Assembly: GCA_002392265.1 (NCBI GenBank)
Contig: DGGP01000025.1
Coordinates: forward strand, 1 to 61,924
Length of the DNA stretch: 61,924 bases
Direction of reading: 5' to 3'
DNA from: Firmicutes bacterium UBA3871
Lineage (GTDB): Bacteria > Bacillota > Clostridia > Peptostreptococcales > Anaerovoracaceae
Under the pieces are notes generated by a model, which made no database searches, had not been told where the DNA came from, and saw nothing but the letters and a program-made list of their open reading frames with translations. The translations under genes were made by a program, and so were the position numbers. Positions 1-7,634 of this stretch are shown piece by piece (positions within the stretch are counted from its first letter, which is position 1; each line of letters begins with the position of its first letter).

Positions 1-100
1 GAATTTGGGGACAGGCACCAAAGTGGAAAAAAGGCGAATTTGGTGCCTGTCCCCAAAGTGGAAAAAAGGCGAATTTGGTGCCTGTCCCCAAATTCGCCTT
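1..100. repeat. REP-like palindromic repeat array
   Basis: The core palindrome TTTGGGGACAGGCACCAAA (4-22) recurs in inverted orientation at 39-57 and 74-92. Positions 20-54 and 55-89 are an exact 35-bp direct repeat that includes the spacer GTGGAAAAAAGGCG. Short GGGGACAGGCACC palindromes of this kind are known in many bacteria as REP-like elements, often linked to REP-associated tyrosine transposases; no transposase is visible here and the window edge cuts the array. The repeat lies just past arcC and its last copy forms the arc terminator. Confidence 0.75.
62..100 (-). terminator. Intrinsic terminator of the arc operon
   Basis: Read on the minus strand, AAGGCGAATTTGG pairs with CCAAATTCGCCTT around a short GC-rich loop, and the stem runs into six T residues (62-67 on the plus strand). 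It lies about 20 nt past the arcC stop codon. The stem is built from the REP-like repeat, so a mobile repeat appears to have been adopted as the operon terminator. Confidence 0.75.
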
Positions 101-117
101 TTTAGCCTTTGCGAAGC

Positions 118-1062
118 TTATTCGAATGTAATAACTGTGCCTGTCTTTCCGTCGAGAGCGTCGATTGCTCTGTCGAGGGAAGTGATGATAGCCTTCTTGC
201 CAGGGTTTGCCTTTGCAAACTTCATAGCTGCCTGTACCTTTGGAAGCATGGAGCCCGGTGCAAACTGACCCTCTGCGGAGTACTTTTCAGCCTCTGCGTA
301 AGTCATGTGGTCGAGGTTCTTCTGATCAGGCTTGTTGAAGTTGATAGCAACCTGCTCTACCTCTGTGAGGATCATGAGAACATCTGCTTCAACCTGCTCA
401 GCCAAAAGCTCTGCTGCGAAGTCCTTGTCGATTACTGCAGCCACGCCTTCGAGGGAGCCGTCAGCCTTTTCGATTACAGGGATACCGCCGCCACCGCAGG
501 AAACTGTGATGGTTGTAGGCCAGAGAGTCTTAACCGCATCGATTTCAACTACTCTCTTTGGAATTGGGGAAGCAACTACTCTTCTCCAGCCGCGGCCTGC
601 GTCTTCCTTTACAGCGTAGCCCTTTTCGTCAACGAGCTTCTTTGCTTCTTCTTCTGTATAGAAAGGTCCGATTGGCTTTGTTGGGTTCTTGAAGCCCGGG
701 TCATCAGCGTCAACTACGAGCTGAGTTGCGATTGTTGCAACCGGAATGTCCTTGCCGCGCTTTTTGAGTGCGAACTTGAGGCACTGCTGCAGGTGATAGC
801 CAATATAGCCCTGTGACATAGCGCCGCAAACGTCAAATGGCATTGCAGGTGTTACGTCCTTTGCTGTTTCGCTTGCCAGGAGGATTCTTCCTACCTGTGG
901 GCCGTTTCCGTGAACGAGGCCGATTTCAAAGCCGCGAACAGCTACTTCTGCGATGTGCTCGCAGGTCTTCTTTACTACTTCCAGCTGTGCCTCTGCAGTA
1001 GCAGGACCCTTGCCGGACTGAAGTGCGTTACCGCCGAGGGCGATTACGATTTTCTGTGACAT
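118..1062 (-). CDS. arcC: Carbamate kinase
   Basis: This protein transfers phosphate from carbamoyl phosphate to ADP, the ATP-yielding last step of the arginine deiminase pathway; it is cytoplasmic. The 314-residue length is normal for the family. Family landmarks are the N-terminal IVIALGGNALQ loop, VHGNGPQVG near residue 50, the glycine-rich SCGGGGIPV segment near 190, an AVIDKDFAAELLA segment near 210, and the C-terminal FAPGSMLPKVQAA and TSLDRAIDALDGKTGT. An AGGAG site precedes the ATG by about 10 nt. It is last in the arcB-arcA-arcC operon, 30 nt after arcA, and is followed directly by the terminator. Confidence 0.96.
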   Translation of the reverse strand: MSQKIVIALGGNALQSGKGPATAEAQLEVVKKTCEHIAEVAVRGFEIGLVHGNGPQVGRILLASETAKDVTPAMPFDVCGAMSQGYIGYHLQQCLKFALKKRGKDIPVATIATQLVVDADDPGFKNPTKPIGPFYTEEEAKKLVDEKGYAVKEDAGRGWRRVVASPIPKRVVEIDAVKTLWPTTITVSCGGGGIPVIEKADGSLEGVAAVIDKDFAAELLAEQVEADVLMILTEVEQVAINFNKPDQKNLDHMTYAEAEKYSAEGQFAPGSMLPKVQAAMKFAKANPGKKAIITSLDRAIDALDGKTGTVITFE

Positions 1063-1092
1063 ATTAATTAATCTCCTATTTCAATAATATAA

Positions 1093-2313
1093 TTAGAGGT
1101 CGTCTCTGTGAACAGGGCAGGACATGCAGCGTGGGCCGCCTCTTCCTCTTGAAAGCTCTGCACTTGGAATGGACAGAACCTTAATACCCTTTTTGTCTAA
1201 CAGATCGTTAGTTACATAGTTTCTCTCGTAAGTAACTACTGTTCCCGGAGCGATGCAGAGTGTGTTTGAACCGTCGTTCCACTGCTCTCTCTGCGCAGCC
1301 ACCAGGTCAGTACCGCCGCAGCGAATCAGATCTACTGCAGGCAGGTGAAGTTCCTTTGCGAGAATGCTCTTGAGCTCGTCCGTAATAGTCGAGAATACAG
1401 GGTCGCCGTTCTTGCCGAGAGTGATTTCGAAGAGTCTGAGTGGTCCTTCGATTTCAGGGTGAATGGTGAACTTGTCGTAATCAACCATTGTGAATACGGT
1501 ATCAAGATGCATGAAAGCTCTCTTCTTTGGAATGTCGAATACGAGAACCTTTTTGAAGGAAGACTGTCCGAGGACGTTGCGTGCGAATCTCTCAATACCG
1601 ATAGCGGTAGTTCTCTGAGAAAGGCCGATAGCAACGATGTCCTTTGAGAGTACGAGAACGTCGCCGCCCTCGATGGATTCCTCGTTGTCATAGTCGTACC
1701 AGAGGTTTGTACCTTCCGGTGCGAAGTCCTTGTTGTATCTGTACATGTACTGCAGCAGTAAGGCTTCTCTGCGGCGTGCAGCTGTACTCATATGATGTAC
1801 GTTAAGTCCGTCACCTACGCAAGCGCCCGGGTCTCTGGTGAAATAGAGGTTTGGCATTGGGTCGGTGTAATACGGATAGTCGGATGTAGCCAGATCTGCG
1901 AGAGAGGTTATGTTTCTGATCTCGAGGTCTGTCTTTTTAATTCCGGCGATAACCTTTTCAACGAGCTTGTCTGCAGGCATCTTGTAAAGGAACTCAAACA
2001 TTGATTCCTTTAAGCCTTCAGCGTGAATATTGCTTCTCTCGATGAAATCGAGGATGAACTGCTTTTTAATCTTGTCGTCTGCGAGCGCCTTTGCAGTCTC
2101 GTCAACATAGTATATAACCTCTACGCCGTTTTCTCTGAGAACCTCTGCAAAGCGGTCGTGTTCCTGTCTTGCTACTTTCAGGAACGGAATATCGTCGAAA
2201 AGTAGTCTTTCAAAATTATCAGGTGTCAGAGCTTCAATCTCCGAGCCTAATCTATGAAGGAGAACTTTATTAAGCTTTCCTATTTCGGAATAATTGTGGA
2301 TTCCTTTTGCCAT
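1093..2313 (-). CDS. arcA: Arginine deiminase
   Basis: Hydrolyses L-arginine to citrulline and ammonia, the entry step of fermentative arginine degradation and a common acid-resistance route. The 406 residues match the usual ~410. Visible landmarks are NLYFTRDPGA near residue 155, the EGGD block near 215, the HLDTVFTM segment with the catalytic His near 270, and the C-terminal MSCPVHRDDL carrying the nucleophilic Cys. It sits between arcB (54-nt gap) and arcC (30-nt gap) on the same strand, which fits a catabolic operon. No arginine/ornithine antiporter (arcD) is present in the window, so the transporter must be encoded elsewhere. Confidence 0.97.
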   Translation of the reverse strand: MAKGIHNYSEIGKLNKVLLHRLGSEIEALTPDNFERLLFDDIPFLKVARQEHDRFAEVLRENGVEVIYYVDETAKALADDKIKKQFILDFIERSNIHAEGLKESMFEFLYKMPADKLVEKVIAGIKKTDLEIRNITSLADLATSDYPYYTDPMPNLYFTRDPGACVGDGLNVHHMSTAARRREALLLQYMYRYNKDFAPEGTNLWYDYDNEESIEGGDVLVLSKDIVAIGLSQRTTAIGIERFARNVLGQSSFKKVLVFDIPKKRAFMHLDTVFTMVDYDKFTIHPEIEGPLRLFEITLGKNGDPVFSTITDELKSILAKELHLPAVDLIRCGGTDLVAAQREQWNDGSNTLCIAPGTVVTYERNYVTNDLLDKKGIKVLSIPSAELSRGRGGPRCMSCPVHRDDL

Positions 2314-2366
2314 AGTATATCTCCTTTTTGCTTGATAATAACGGATTGCGGTTTTGATTCAGGCAA

Positions 2367-3362
2367 TTACGCGATAGTTGCTACGATAACAGCCTTGATA
2401 GTGTGCATTCTGTTTTCAGCTTCGTCGAATACTACGGAGTGTCTGGAAGAGAATACTTCGTCGGTTACTTCGCGGATGTCATAGCCTGCTTCCTTCTGAG
2501 TAGCAGCCATTGTAGTGTTGAAGTCATGGAATGAAGGCAGGCAGTGCATGAAGATTACATCGTCATTGCCTGTAGCCTGGAGCATTTCCTCTGTTACCTT
2601 GTAAGGTGTGAGGAGCTTTACTCTCTCAGGAATCTGAGCTTCTTCGCCCATGGATGCCCAAATGTCAGTGTAGAGAACGTCTGCACCCTTGAGGCAGGAT
2701 GGCTCGGAGCATACTTCGATAGTTGCGCCTGTTTCCTTTGCAACAGCCTGAACCTTTGCGAGCTTTTCCTTGTCGAGCTGGTCAGCAAGTTCCTTTGGAC
2801 CGTATGCCACATAGTGCATACCCATCTTTGCGCAGCCATACATCCAAGCATAGGACATGTTGTTTCTGATGTCGCCGCAGAATACTACCTTTACCTTGTT
2901 AAGAGGCTTTGCAACGTGCTCTTCGATAGTGAGGAGGTCAGCAAGAATCTGAGTTGGGTGGTCAACGTCAGTAAGACCGTTCCATACAGGTACGCCTGCA
3001 TACTTTGCAAGGTCTTCTACTACAGACTGCTTGAAGCCTCTGTATTCGATACCGTCATAGAATCTGCCGAGAACCTTTGCTGTATCTTCAAGAGATTCCT
3101 TCTTTCCCATCTGGGATGAACCGCTGTCGAGGAATGTAACGTGTGCACCCTCGTCGAGGCAAGCAACCTCGAATGCGCATCTGGTTCTGGTGGAAGTCTT
3201 TTCAAACAGAAGAACTACGTTCTTGCCCTTTAATACTTCATTGTGGATGCCTGCTCTCTTCTTTGCCTTTAAATCGTGAGCGAGGTCGAGTAAATATCTG
3301 ATTTCAACCGGTGTGAAATCCATAAGTGTAAGTAAGCTTCTGCCCTTTAAATTAACTGCCAT
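2367..3362 (-). CDS. arcB: Ornithine carbamoyltransferase (catabolic)
   Basis: Converts citrulline plus phosphate to ornithine and carbamoyl phosphate in the arginine deiminase pathway. It carries the carbamoyl-phosphate loop STRTR near residue 60, the DHPTQ motif near 140, the SMG loop, and HCLP near 270. The frame stays open 16 codons further upstream, but the start at 3362 (MAVNLKGRS) matches the family N-terminus and has AAGGAG about 9 nt ahead. First gene of the operon. An anabolic ArgF role cannot be excluded by sequence, but co-transcription with arcA and arcC argues for the catabolic one. Confidence 0.95.
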   Translation of the reverse strand: MAVNLKGRSLLTLMDFTPVEIRYLLDLAHDLKAKKRAGIHNEVLKGKNVVLLFEKTSTRTRCAFEVACLDEGAHVTFLDSGSSQMGKKESLEDTAKVLGRFYDGIEYRGFKQSVVEDLAKYAGVPVWNGLTDVDHPTQILADLLTIEEHVAKPLNKVKVVFCGDIRNNMSYAWMYGCAKMGMHYVAYGPKELADQLDKEKLAKVQAVAKETGATIEVCSEPSCLKGADVLYTDIWASMGEEAQIPERVKLLTPYKVTEEMLQATGNDDVIFMHCLPSFHDFNTTMAATQKEAGYDIREVTDEVFSSRHSVVFDEAENRMHTIKAVIVATIA

Positions 3363-3403
3363 TTTGTATCTCCTTTTTACATTAAAAATAATAAGCTTTT
3401 TGA

Positions 3404-3503
3404 AACGCAATATGCGTTATTCTCAGTCACCCTCAATATATAACAAGCTGATACCGTGTAAAAGTACCAGCTTGCGTTAATGTTTGTGTGCCAGTTGGCA
3501 CAC
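3404..3503 (-). promoter_or_regulatory. arc operon promoter region with three inverted repeats
   Basis: On the minus strand a -35 like TTTACA (3457-3462) and a -10 like TATATT (3435-3440) are 16 nt apart. Three dyads surround them: AACGCA-3-TGCGTT (3404-3418) between promoter and gene, AAGCTGRTAC arms (3445-3454 and 3464-3473) across the -35, and GTGTGCCA-2-TGGCACAC (3486-3503) upstream. The dyads look like regulator sites. ArgR or CRP/FNR-type control is common for arc operons, but none of the dyads clearly matches an ARG box. Confidence 0.5.
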
Positions 3504-3560
3504 CTTGAAATTTCAACGTTTGTAAGTCTAGAGAATGTTTATAATTTATTCTGACTATTA

Positions 3561-5015
3561 TTACATCAGCTCTCTCACGGTGGAAATCAGAATTTCCATG
3601 CCTCTGAAGATTTCATCCTCCGTAGGCGAAGAGTAGTTCAGTCTGATGTAGTTGTCAGGCTGCCTGCCGTCTCTGTAAAAGACATTCCCCGGAATGAACG
3701 ACACTCCGTGAGCAGTCGAAAGCGCTGCCAGCTTGTCGATGCTGATGTGGTCGGGAATGTGGCACCAGATGTACACGCCGCCCTCCGGCTTTCTTGCGTA
3801 AAATCCGTCGATGCCGGCTTGCTCGATTATGCGGTACATCAGGTCGCGCTTTGCCGCATAGTCGGCCCTCATCTTTTCAAGCACGCCGTAATATGTGCCA
3901 TCGCGAAGGAACGTCTCAAGGATTTTTTGCGGAATCGCCTCTAGCTTCATCAGCCGCAGCGAAACGAGATAGCTCAGCGCCTGAACTATTTCCTTTTCCG
4001 CCAGGACAAATGTGATGTTAAGTCCCGGAATAAACGTCAGCTCAAACGAATAGATGTAGATTACATTGCCGAGCCTGTCCATCGATTTGAGCGGCGGCGT
4101 CCCCAGACCGTCATAGTCGAGAAGCGATGCCGCATCGTCCTCGATAATCGGGATGCGGTACTGCCTGCTGATTTCAATCAGCTTTCTGCGGCGCTCAAAC
4201 GAAAGCACCGTCCCGGTCGGATCGTGAAAGCTGCTGTTTATGTAGATCAGCTTTGGCTCGTACTTTTCTATCAGGGTGTCAAGGTTGTCGCAGAACATGC
4301 CGTTTCGGTCCATCGGCACGGTAATCTGCTTTACTCCCGCCATATCAAAGGTTCTGTGCACATCCGGCGAAATCGGCTCCTCTGTCAGTACAGTATCACC
4401 AGGCTTTAGCAGCAGCGCTGTCAGAAAGTCGAGCGCCTGATTAAGCTCAAAGAAAATCTGAATCTCCGAAGGGTTTGCCATTATTCCGCGCTCTCTGAGC
4501 AGCGCCGAAAGCTCCTTGCGAAGCTCGAGACTCCCTTGATACGGCGTGAAGTAGTACTGCCCGCGCTTGCCCTGCTCCATGGCTGATTCAAGTGCCCGCA
4601 TCAGGTCTCCCGACGAGTACACTCCCTGTTCCGGCATGCCCGCCGCAAAGCTGATGATATCATCCGAATAAGACTGCGAAAACAGGTCGTCAAACGTCGT
4701 CTCGGCATTCAGATACTCCTCTTTTATAAGCTGCTGCCAATTGACTCTGCCGCGCTTTGACTCATCTGCCCGGCCATGAGCAAGCGTCACCACATAGCCC
4801 ATGCCCTGCCGCGGCTCAATCAGCCCCGCCGCCTGCAGCTCTTTGTAAGCCCTGATTACAGTATTTCTATGTACGCCAAGCCTGGCCGCCATCATTCGCT
4901 CCGATGGCAACACAGCTCCGTCCGGCAGGTCGTTTGTTATTATGCGCGCGCGAATCTGCGCCGCAATCTGCGCATAGTATGGAGTTTTGAGTTCATGCTT
5001 GATATTGATGTCCAT
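3561..5015 (-). CDS. MocR-type regulator (GntR wHTH fused to class I aminotransferase)
   Basis: A 484-residue protein with an N-terminal GntR winged helix (about 1-75: KTPYYAQIAAQIRARI, then GAVLPSERMMAARLGVHRNTVIRAYKEL broken across the helix-turn-helix) followed by a fold-type-I aminotransferase-like domain (about 120-480). MocR proteins bind pyridoxal phosphate and control vitamin B6, GABA or amino-acid genes. The usual Schiff-base lysine region reads SFELTFIPGLNITF, where family members normally have SFSK: the lysine seems to be replaced, so PLP may not be covalently bound. Its ATG follows the methyltransferase stop by 3 nt with only a weak ribosome site, which suggests translational coupling. 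The target genes are not evident. Confidence 0.87.
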   Translation of the reverse strand: MDINIKHELKTPYYAQIAAQIRARIITNDLPDGAVLPSERMMAARLGVHRNTVIRAYKELQAAGLIEPRQGMGYVVTLAHGRADESKRGRVNWQQLIKEEYLNAETTFDDLFSQSYSDDIISFAAGMPEQGVYSSGDLMRALESAMEQGKRGQYYFTPYQGSLELRKELSALLRERGIMANPSEIQIFFELNQALDFLTALLLKPGDTVLTEEPISPDVHRTFDMAGVKQITVPMDRNGMFCDNLDTLIEKYEPKLIYINSSFHDPTGTVLSFERRRKLIEISRQYRIPIIEDDAASLLDYDGLGTPPLKSMDRLGNVIYIYSFELTFIPGLNITFVLAEKEIVQALSYLVSLRLMKLEAIPQKILETFLRDGTYYGVLEKMRADYAAKRDLMYRIIEQAGIDGFYARKPEGGVYIWCHIPDHISIDKLAALSTAHGVSFIPGNVFYRDGRQPDNYIRLNYSSPTEDEIFRGMEILISTVRELM

Positions 5016-5018
5016 TGG

Positions 5019-6218
5019 TTAGTCTTCTTTTTGGGTTTTTGGTGGGGTTTTGGGTGGTGTTTGTGTTCGGTCCTTTGCGGAGTCCTTTGGCGGTCTCTGC
5101 CCGTGGAACTGATAGTAGCATGCTTCGAGTCTGCCGTTGTAGAGCTTTCTGCGTCTGTCGGCAGGTCTGCCGAGCGTCTTTTCTTCGGCCTGCTTGTCGG
5201 TGGTTATCATGAAGAGCGACCAGGTCGGGTTTTCTTTGAAAAAGCTGCCGTACTTTGCGTAGATTTTTTCGATTTCCTTTACTTCGCCGATGCGCTCGCC
5301 GTAAGGCGGATTCGTTACGATTATGCCGCTTTCTCTGCCGCCGCTTTCAAGCTTTTGCATATCCATCTGCCTAAATACGATGCAATCATCAACGCCCGCC
5401 TCAATTGCATTTTCGCGTGCAGCCTCGATAGCCCTCTCGTCTATATCATAGCCGTATATTTCAAGCTCAGCATCGCTATCTATTGCCTGAAAAGCAGCCT
5501 TTCTCTCTTCCTTCCAAAGCTCCGTCGGAATCGCTTCCCAGTCCTCGGACACGAAGCTGCGACTGATGCCGGGTGCGATGTTTCTGCCTATCATTGCCGC
5601 CTCAATCGGAATGGTACCCGAGCCGCAGCAAGGGTCCACCAGAAGTCTGCCCGCCTTCCAAAACGACAGGCTGACCATTGCGGCAGCCAGAGTTTCCTTT
5701 ATCGGCGCAGCTGTCATCTGCACGCGGTATCCTCTTTTGTGAAGTCCGGGGCCTGTCGTGTCGAGAGTCAGCGTCGCACGGTCTTTCAAGAGAGTCACCT
5801 TTACTTTGTATTCTGCGCCTGTCTTCGGGAACTCCTCTATGCCATAGCTTTCGGAAAGTCGCGAAATTATTGCTTTTTCCACTACGCTCTGGCAGGCAGG
5901 CACGCTGAACAGTTTCGACTTTACAGAAGACCCTGTTATGATGAACTTCCCGTCCGGCACAATCCATTCCTCCCAGGGCAGAGCCTTTGTCTGCTGGAAC
6001 AGGTCTTCAAACTCGAGCGCTTTAAACTTGCCCATCTTTATAAGTACTCTGTCCGCGCAGCGAAGCCAAAGGTTGCTCCGAACTATTGCGCGCTCGTCTC
6101 CCATGTATGTGATTTTTGCATCTTCGGATTGGAGGATTTTGTAGCCGAGAGCTTCGATTTCCCTCTTTACTATTGCCTCGAGTCCGAAGGTTGCTGTTGC
6201 TATAAGTTCCAGTTTCAT
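5019..6218 (-). CDS. THUMP-domain rRNA methyltransferase (RlmL/YpsC type)
   Basis: SAM-dependent N2-guanine methyltransferase family, expected to modify 23S rRNA. The N-terminal part (about 1-160) carries a THUMP RNA-binding region. The catalytic domain shows the SAM loop VDPCCGSGTIPIEAA near residue 180 and the NPPYGERIG motif near 290. The start at 6218 (MKLELIATATFG) has AGGAG 6-7 nt ahead; the frame is open 15 codons more without a better site. The C-terminus ends in a Lys/Pro/Thr tail (PPKTPPKTQKED) that looks like a short decayed repeat. Co-transcribed with the MocR gene. Confidence 0.9.
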   Translation of the reverse strand: MKLELIATATFGLEAIVKREIEALGYKILQSEDAKITYMGDERAIVRSNLWLRCADRVLIKMGKFKALEFEDLFQQTKALPWEEWIVPDGKFIITGSSVKSKLFSVPACQSVVEKAIISRLSESYGIEEFPKTGAEYKVKVTLLKDRATLTLDTTGPGLHKRGYRVQMTAAPIKETLAAAMVSLSFWKAGRLLVDPCCGSGTIPIEAAMIGRNIAPGISRSFVSEDWEAIPTELWKEERKAAFQAIDSDAELEIYGYDIDERAIEAARENAIEAGVDDCIVFRQMDMQKLESGGRESGIIVTNPPYGERIGEVKEIEKIYAKYGSFFKENPTWSLFMITTDKQAEEKTLGRPADRRRKLYNGRLEACYYQFHGQRPPKDSAKDRTQTPPKTPPKTQKED

Positions 6219-6354
6219 GTGTTTCTCCTGTCTTGCCGATGTTCCGGCGTGGTGATGTGTCAATGTGGCCGATCGGATGGTGTGCCAGTGCGCCGGCGTG
6301 TCTGCGTAGCTGTGTGCCAGTGTGCCGCAAAAAACTTGTGCCTGTCCTAGCGCG

Positions 6355-6382
6355 TAAAAAATGGGCTGCTTTTGTACAGCCC
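6355..6382 (-). terminator. Intrinsic terminator after mreB
   Basis: On the minus strand GGGCTG and CAGCCC pair around an 8-nt loop, followed within one base by six T residues (6355-6360). It starts a few bases beyond the mreB stop codon and ends that transcript before the methyltransferase gene. Confidence 0.75.
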
Positions 6383-6389
6383 GAAAATT

Positions 6390-7409
6390 CTAGATGTAAG
6401 GCCTGCGTCTGTTCATTGCAGAGTTCTCGAACATGTCGAGGTTGTCGAGAGCCTTGCCGGTGCCGACCGCTACGCAGCTGGTAGGATCCTCTGCGATGGT
6501 AACCTTTATGCCGGTTCTCTCTTCGATGCGCTTGTCAATGCCGTTAAGAAGTGCGCCACCGCCTGTGATTACGATACCCTTGTTGCTGATGTCGGCAGCG
6601 AGCTCAGGTGGTGTCTCCTCAAGCACGCTGTGAACTGCATCGCAGATTGTCGAAAGCGGTTCTTCGAGTGCTTCGAGCATTTCCTTTGAGGTGATTTCGA
6701 TGTTTTTCGGAAGTCCGGTTACGGCGTCTCTGCCGCGGCATTCCTGAACCATCATTTCCTCGCGCGGATAAGCTGTGCCGATGCTCTTCTTCATTTCCTC
6801 GGCTGTGCGCTCACCAATGTAGAGCTTGTGCTCGTTCTTCATATATTTCACGATTGCGTCGTCGAACTTGTCGCCGGCTACCTTTACGGAAGCGGAGGTT
6901 ACGATGCCGCCAAGCGCGATTACGGCGATGTCTGTAGTGCCGCCGCCGATGTCTATTACCATGCAGCCGTCAGGTCTGGCAATGTCGAGACCTGCACCGA
7001 TTGCTGCAGCGAGAGGCTCTTCCATCAGGAAAACGGCCTTGCCGCCTGCCTGCTCTGCTGATTCGCGTACCGCACGCTTTTCAACTTCGGTAACGCAGCT
7101 CGGAATACAGATCATGATTCTCGGTTTGAAGAATCTGCCGCCGCCGCAGGATTTACGGATAAAGTATTTCAGCATGCGCTCTGTAATATCGTAATCCGAA
7201 ATAACGCCATCTCTAAGCGGTCTGATTGCTACGATGTTAGCAGGCGTACGCCCGAGCATCTGGCGAGCTTCCTCGCCCACAGCAAGGATTTCGTTTGTAT
7301 CTTTGTTTACAGCTACTACGCTCGGCTCGTTGAGCACTACGCCCTTTCCCTTTATGTAGACCAGCACATTCGCTGTTCCAAGGTCAATACCTATTTCTGT
7401 AAAAGCCAT
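6390..7409 (-). CDS. mreB: Rod-shape actin homologue MreB/Mbl
   Basis: Forms membrane-associated filaments that guide lateral cell-wall synthesis. The 339 residues carry the actin-fold ATP motifs: IGIDLGTANVLVY (phosphate 1, residues 6-18), VIDIGGGTTDIAV (phosphate 2, near 155) and GIVITGGGALLNGID (adenosine loop, near 285). The EEPLAAAIGAGL block near 135 is typical. The ATG is preceded by GGAG. The gene stands alone, without mreC/mreD, as is usual for a second Mbl or MreBH-type copy; which paralogue it is cannot be settled here. A strong sigma-A promoter lies upstream. Confidence 0.94.
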   Translation of the reverse strand: MAFTEIGIDLGTANVLVYIKGKGVVLNEPSVVAVNKDTNEILAVGEEARQMLGRTPANIVAIRPLRDGVISDYDITERMLKYFIRKSCGGGRFFKPRIMICIPSCVTEVEKRAVRESAEQAGGKAVFLMEEPLAAAIGAGLDIARPDGCMVIDIGGGTTDIAVIALGGIVTSASVKVAGDKFDDAIVKYMKNEHKLYIGERTAEEMKKSIGTAYPREEMMVQECRGRDAVTGLPKNIEITSKEMLEALEEPLSTICDAVHSVLEETPPELAADISNKGIVITGGGALLNGIDKRIEERTGIKVTIAEDPTSCVAVGTGKALDNLDMFENSAMNRRRPYI

Positions 7410-7444
7410 TTATTTATCTCCATTCGTTTAATGCCGCACGGCGA

Positions 7445-7501
7445 GTGTGCCTGTAGCAATGTGTGCCTGTAGCATGGTGTGCTTATAGCAATGTTTGCCT
7501 G
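7445..7501. repeat. 16-bp tandem repeat, 3.5 copies
   Basis: Units GTGTGCCTGTAGCAAT, GTGTGCCTGTAGCATG and GTGTGCTTATAGCAAT follow each other exactly (7445, 7461, 7477), with a partial fourth copy. They lie in the mreB leader between promoter and start codon, so the mRNA should contain them. Related GTGTGCCAG units occur at about 6279-6326 before the methyltransferase gene. Confidence 0.7.
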
Positions 7502-7529
7502 CGGTATTTATAATTGTCTTAACCATATA

Positions 7530-7558
7530 ATTATATATGGTTTGGCGGAGGTTTTCAA
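7530..7558 (-). promoter_or_regulatory. Sigma-A promoter of mreB
   Basis: Minus-strand TTGAAA (7553-7558) and TATAAT (7530-7535) are separated by 17 nt. The -10 lies inside an AT-rich palindrome, CCATATATAATTATATGG. The predicted leader is about 115 nt and includes the 16-bp tandem repeat. Confidence 0.75.
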
Positions 7559-7634
7559 GGGAAAAAGTTGTGACGTTTTTCAAAAGTTGTGTGGTCTGCA
7601 AAAATGCCTTCCTGATGCGGCAAGTCTTTCCTTG

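Noticed and set aside
1..100. A CRISPR array at the window start
   Set aside because: The 35-bp repeats are directly abutting with no unique spacers and contain an inverted core, so they are REP-like.
109..816. A 235-codon plus-strand open frame opposite arcC
   Set aside because: It is antisense to an unambiguous carbamate kinase and has no ribosome site or family pattern.
4776..6350. A 524-codon plus-strand open frame opposite the methyltransferase gene
   Set aside because: It is antisense to a gene with clear SAM and NPPY motifs, has Cys/Arg-rich composition and no recognisable domain.
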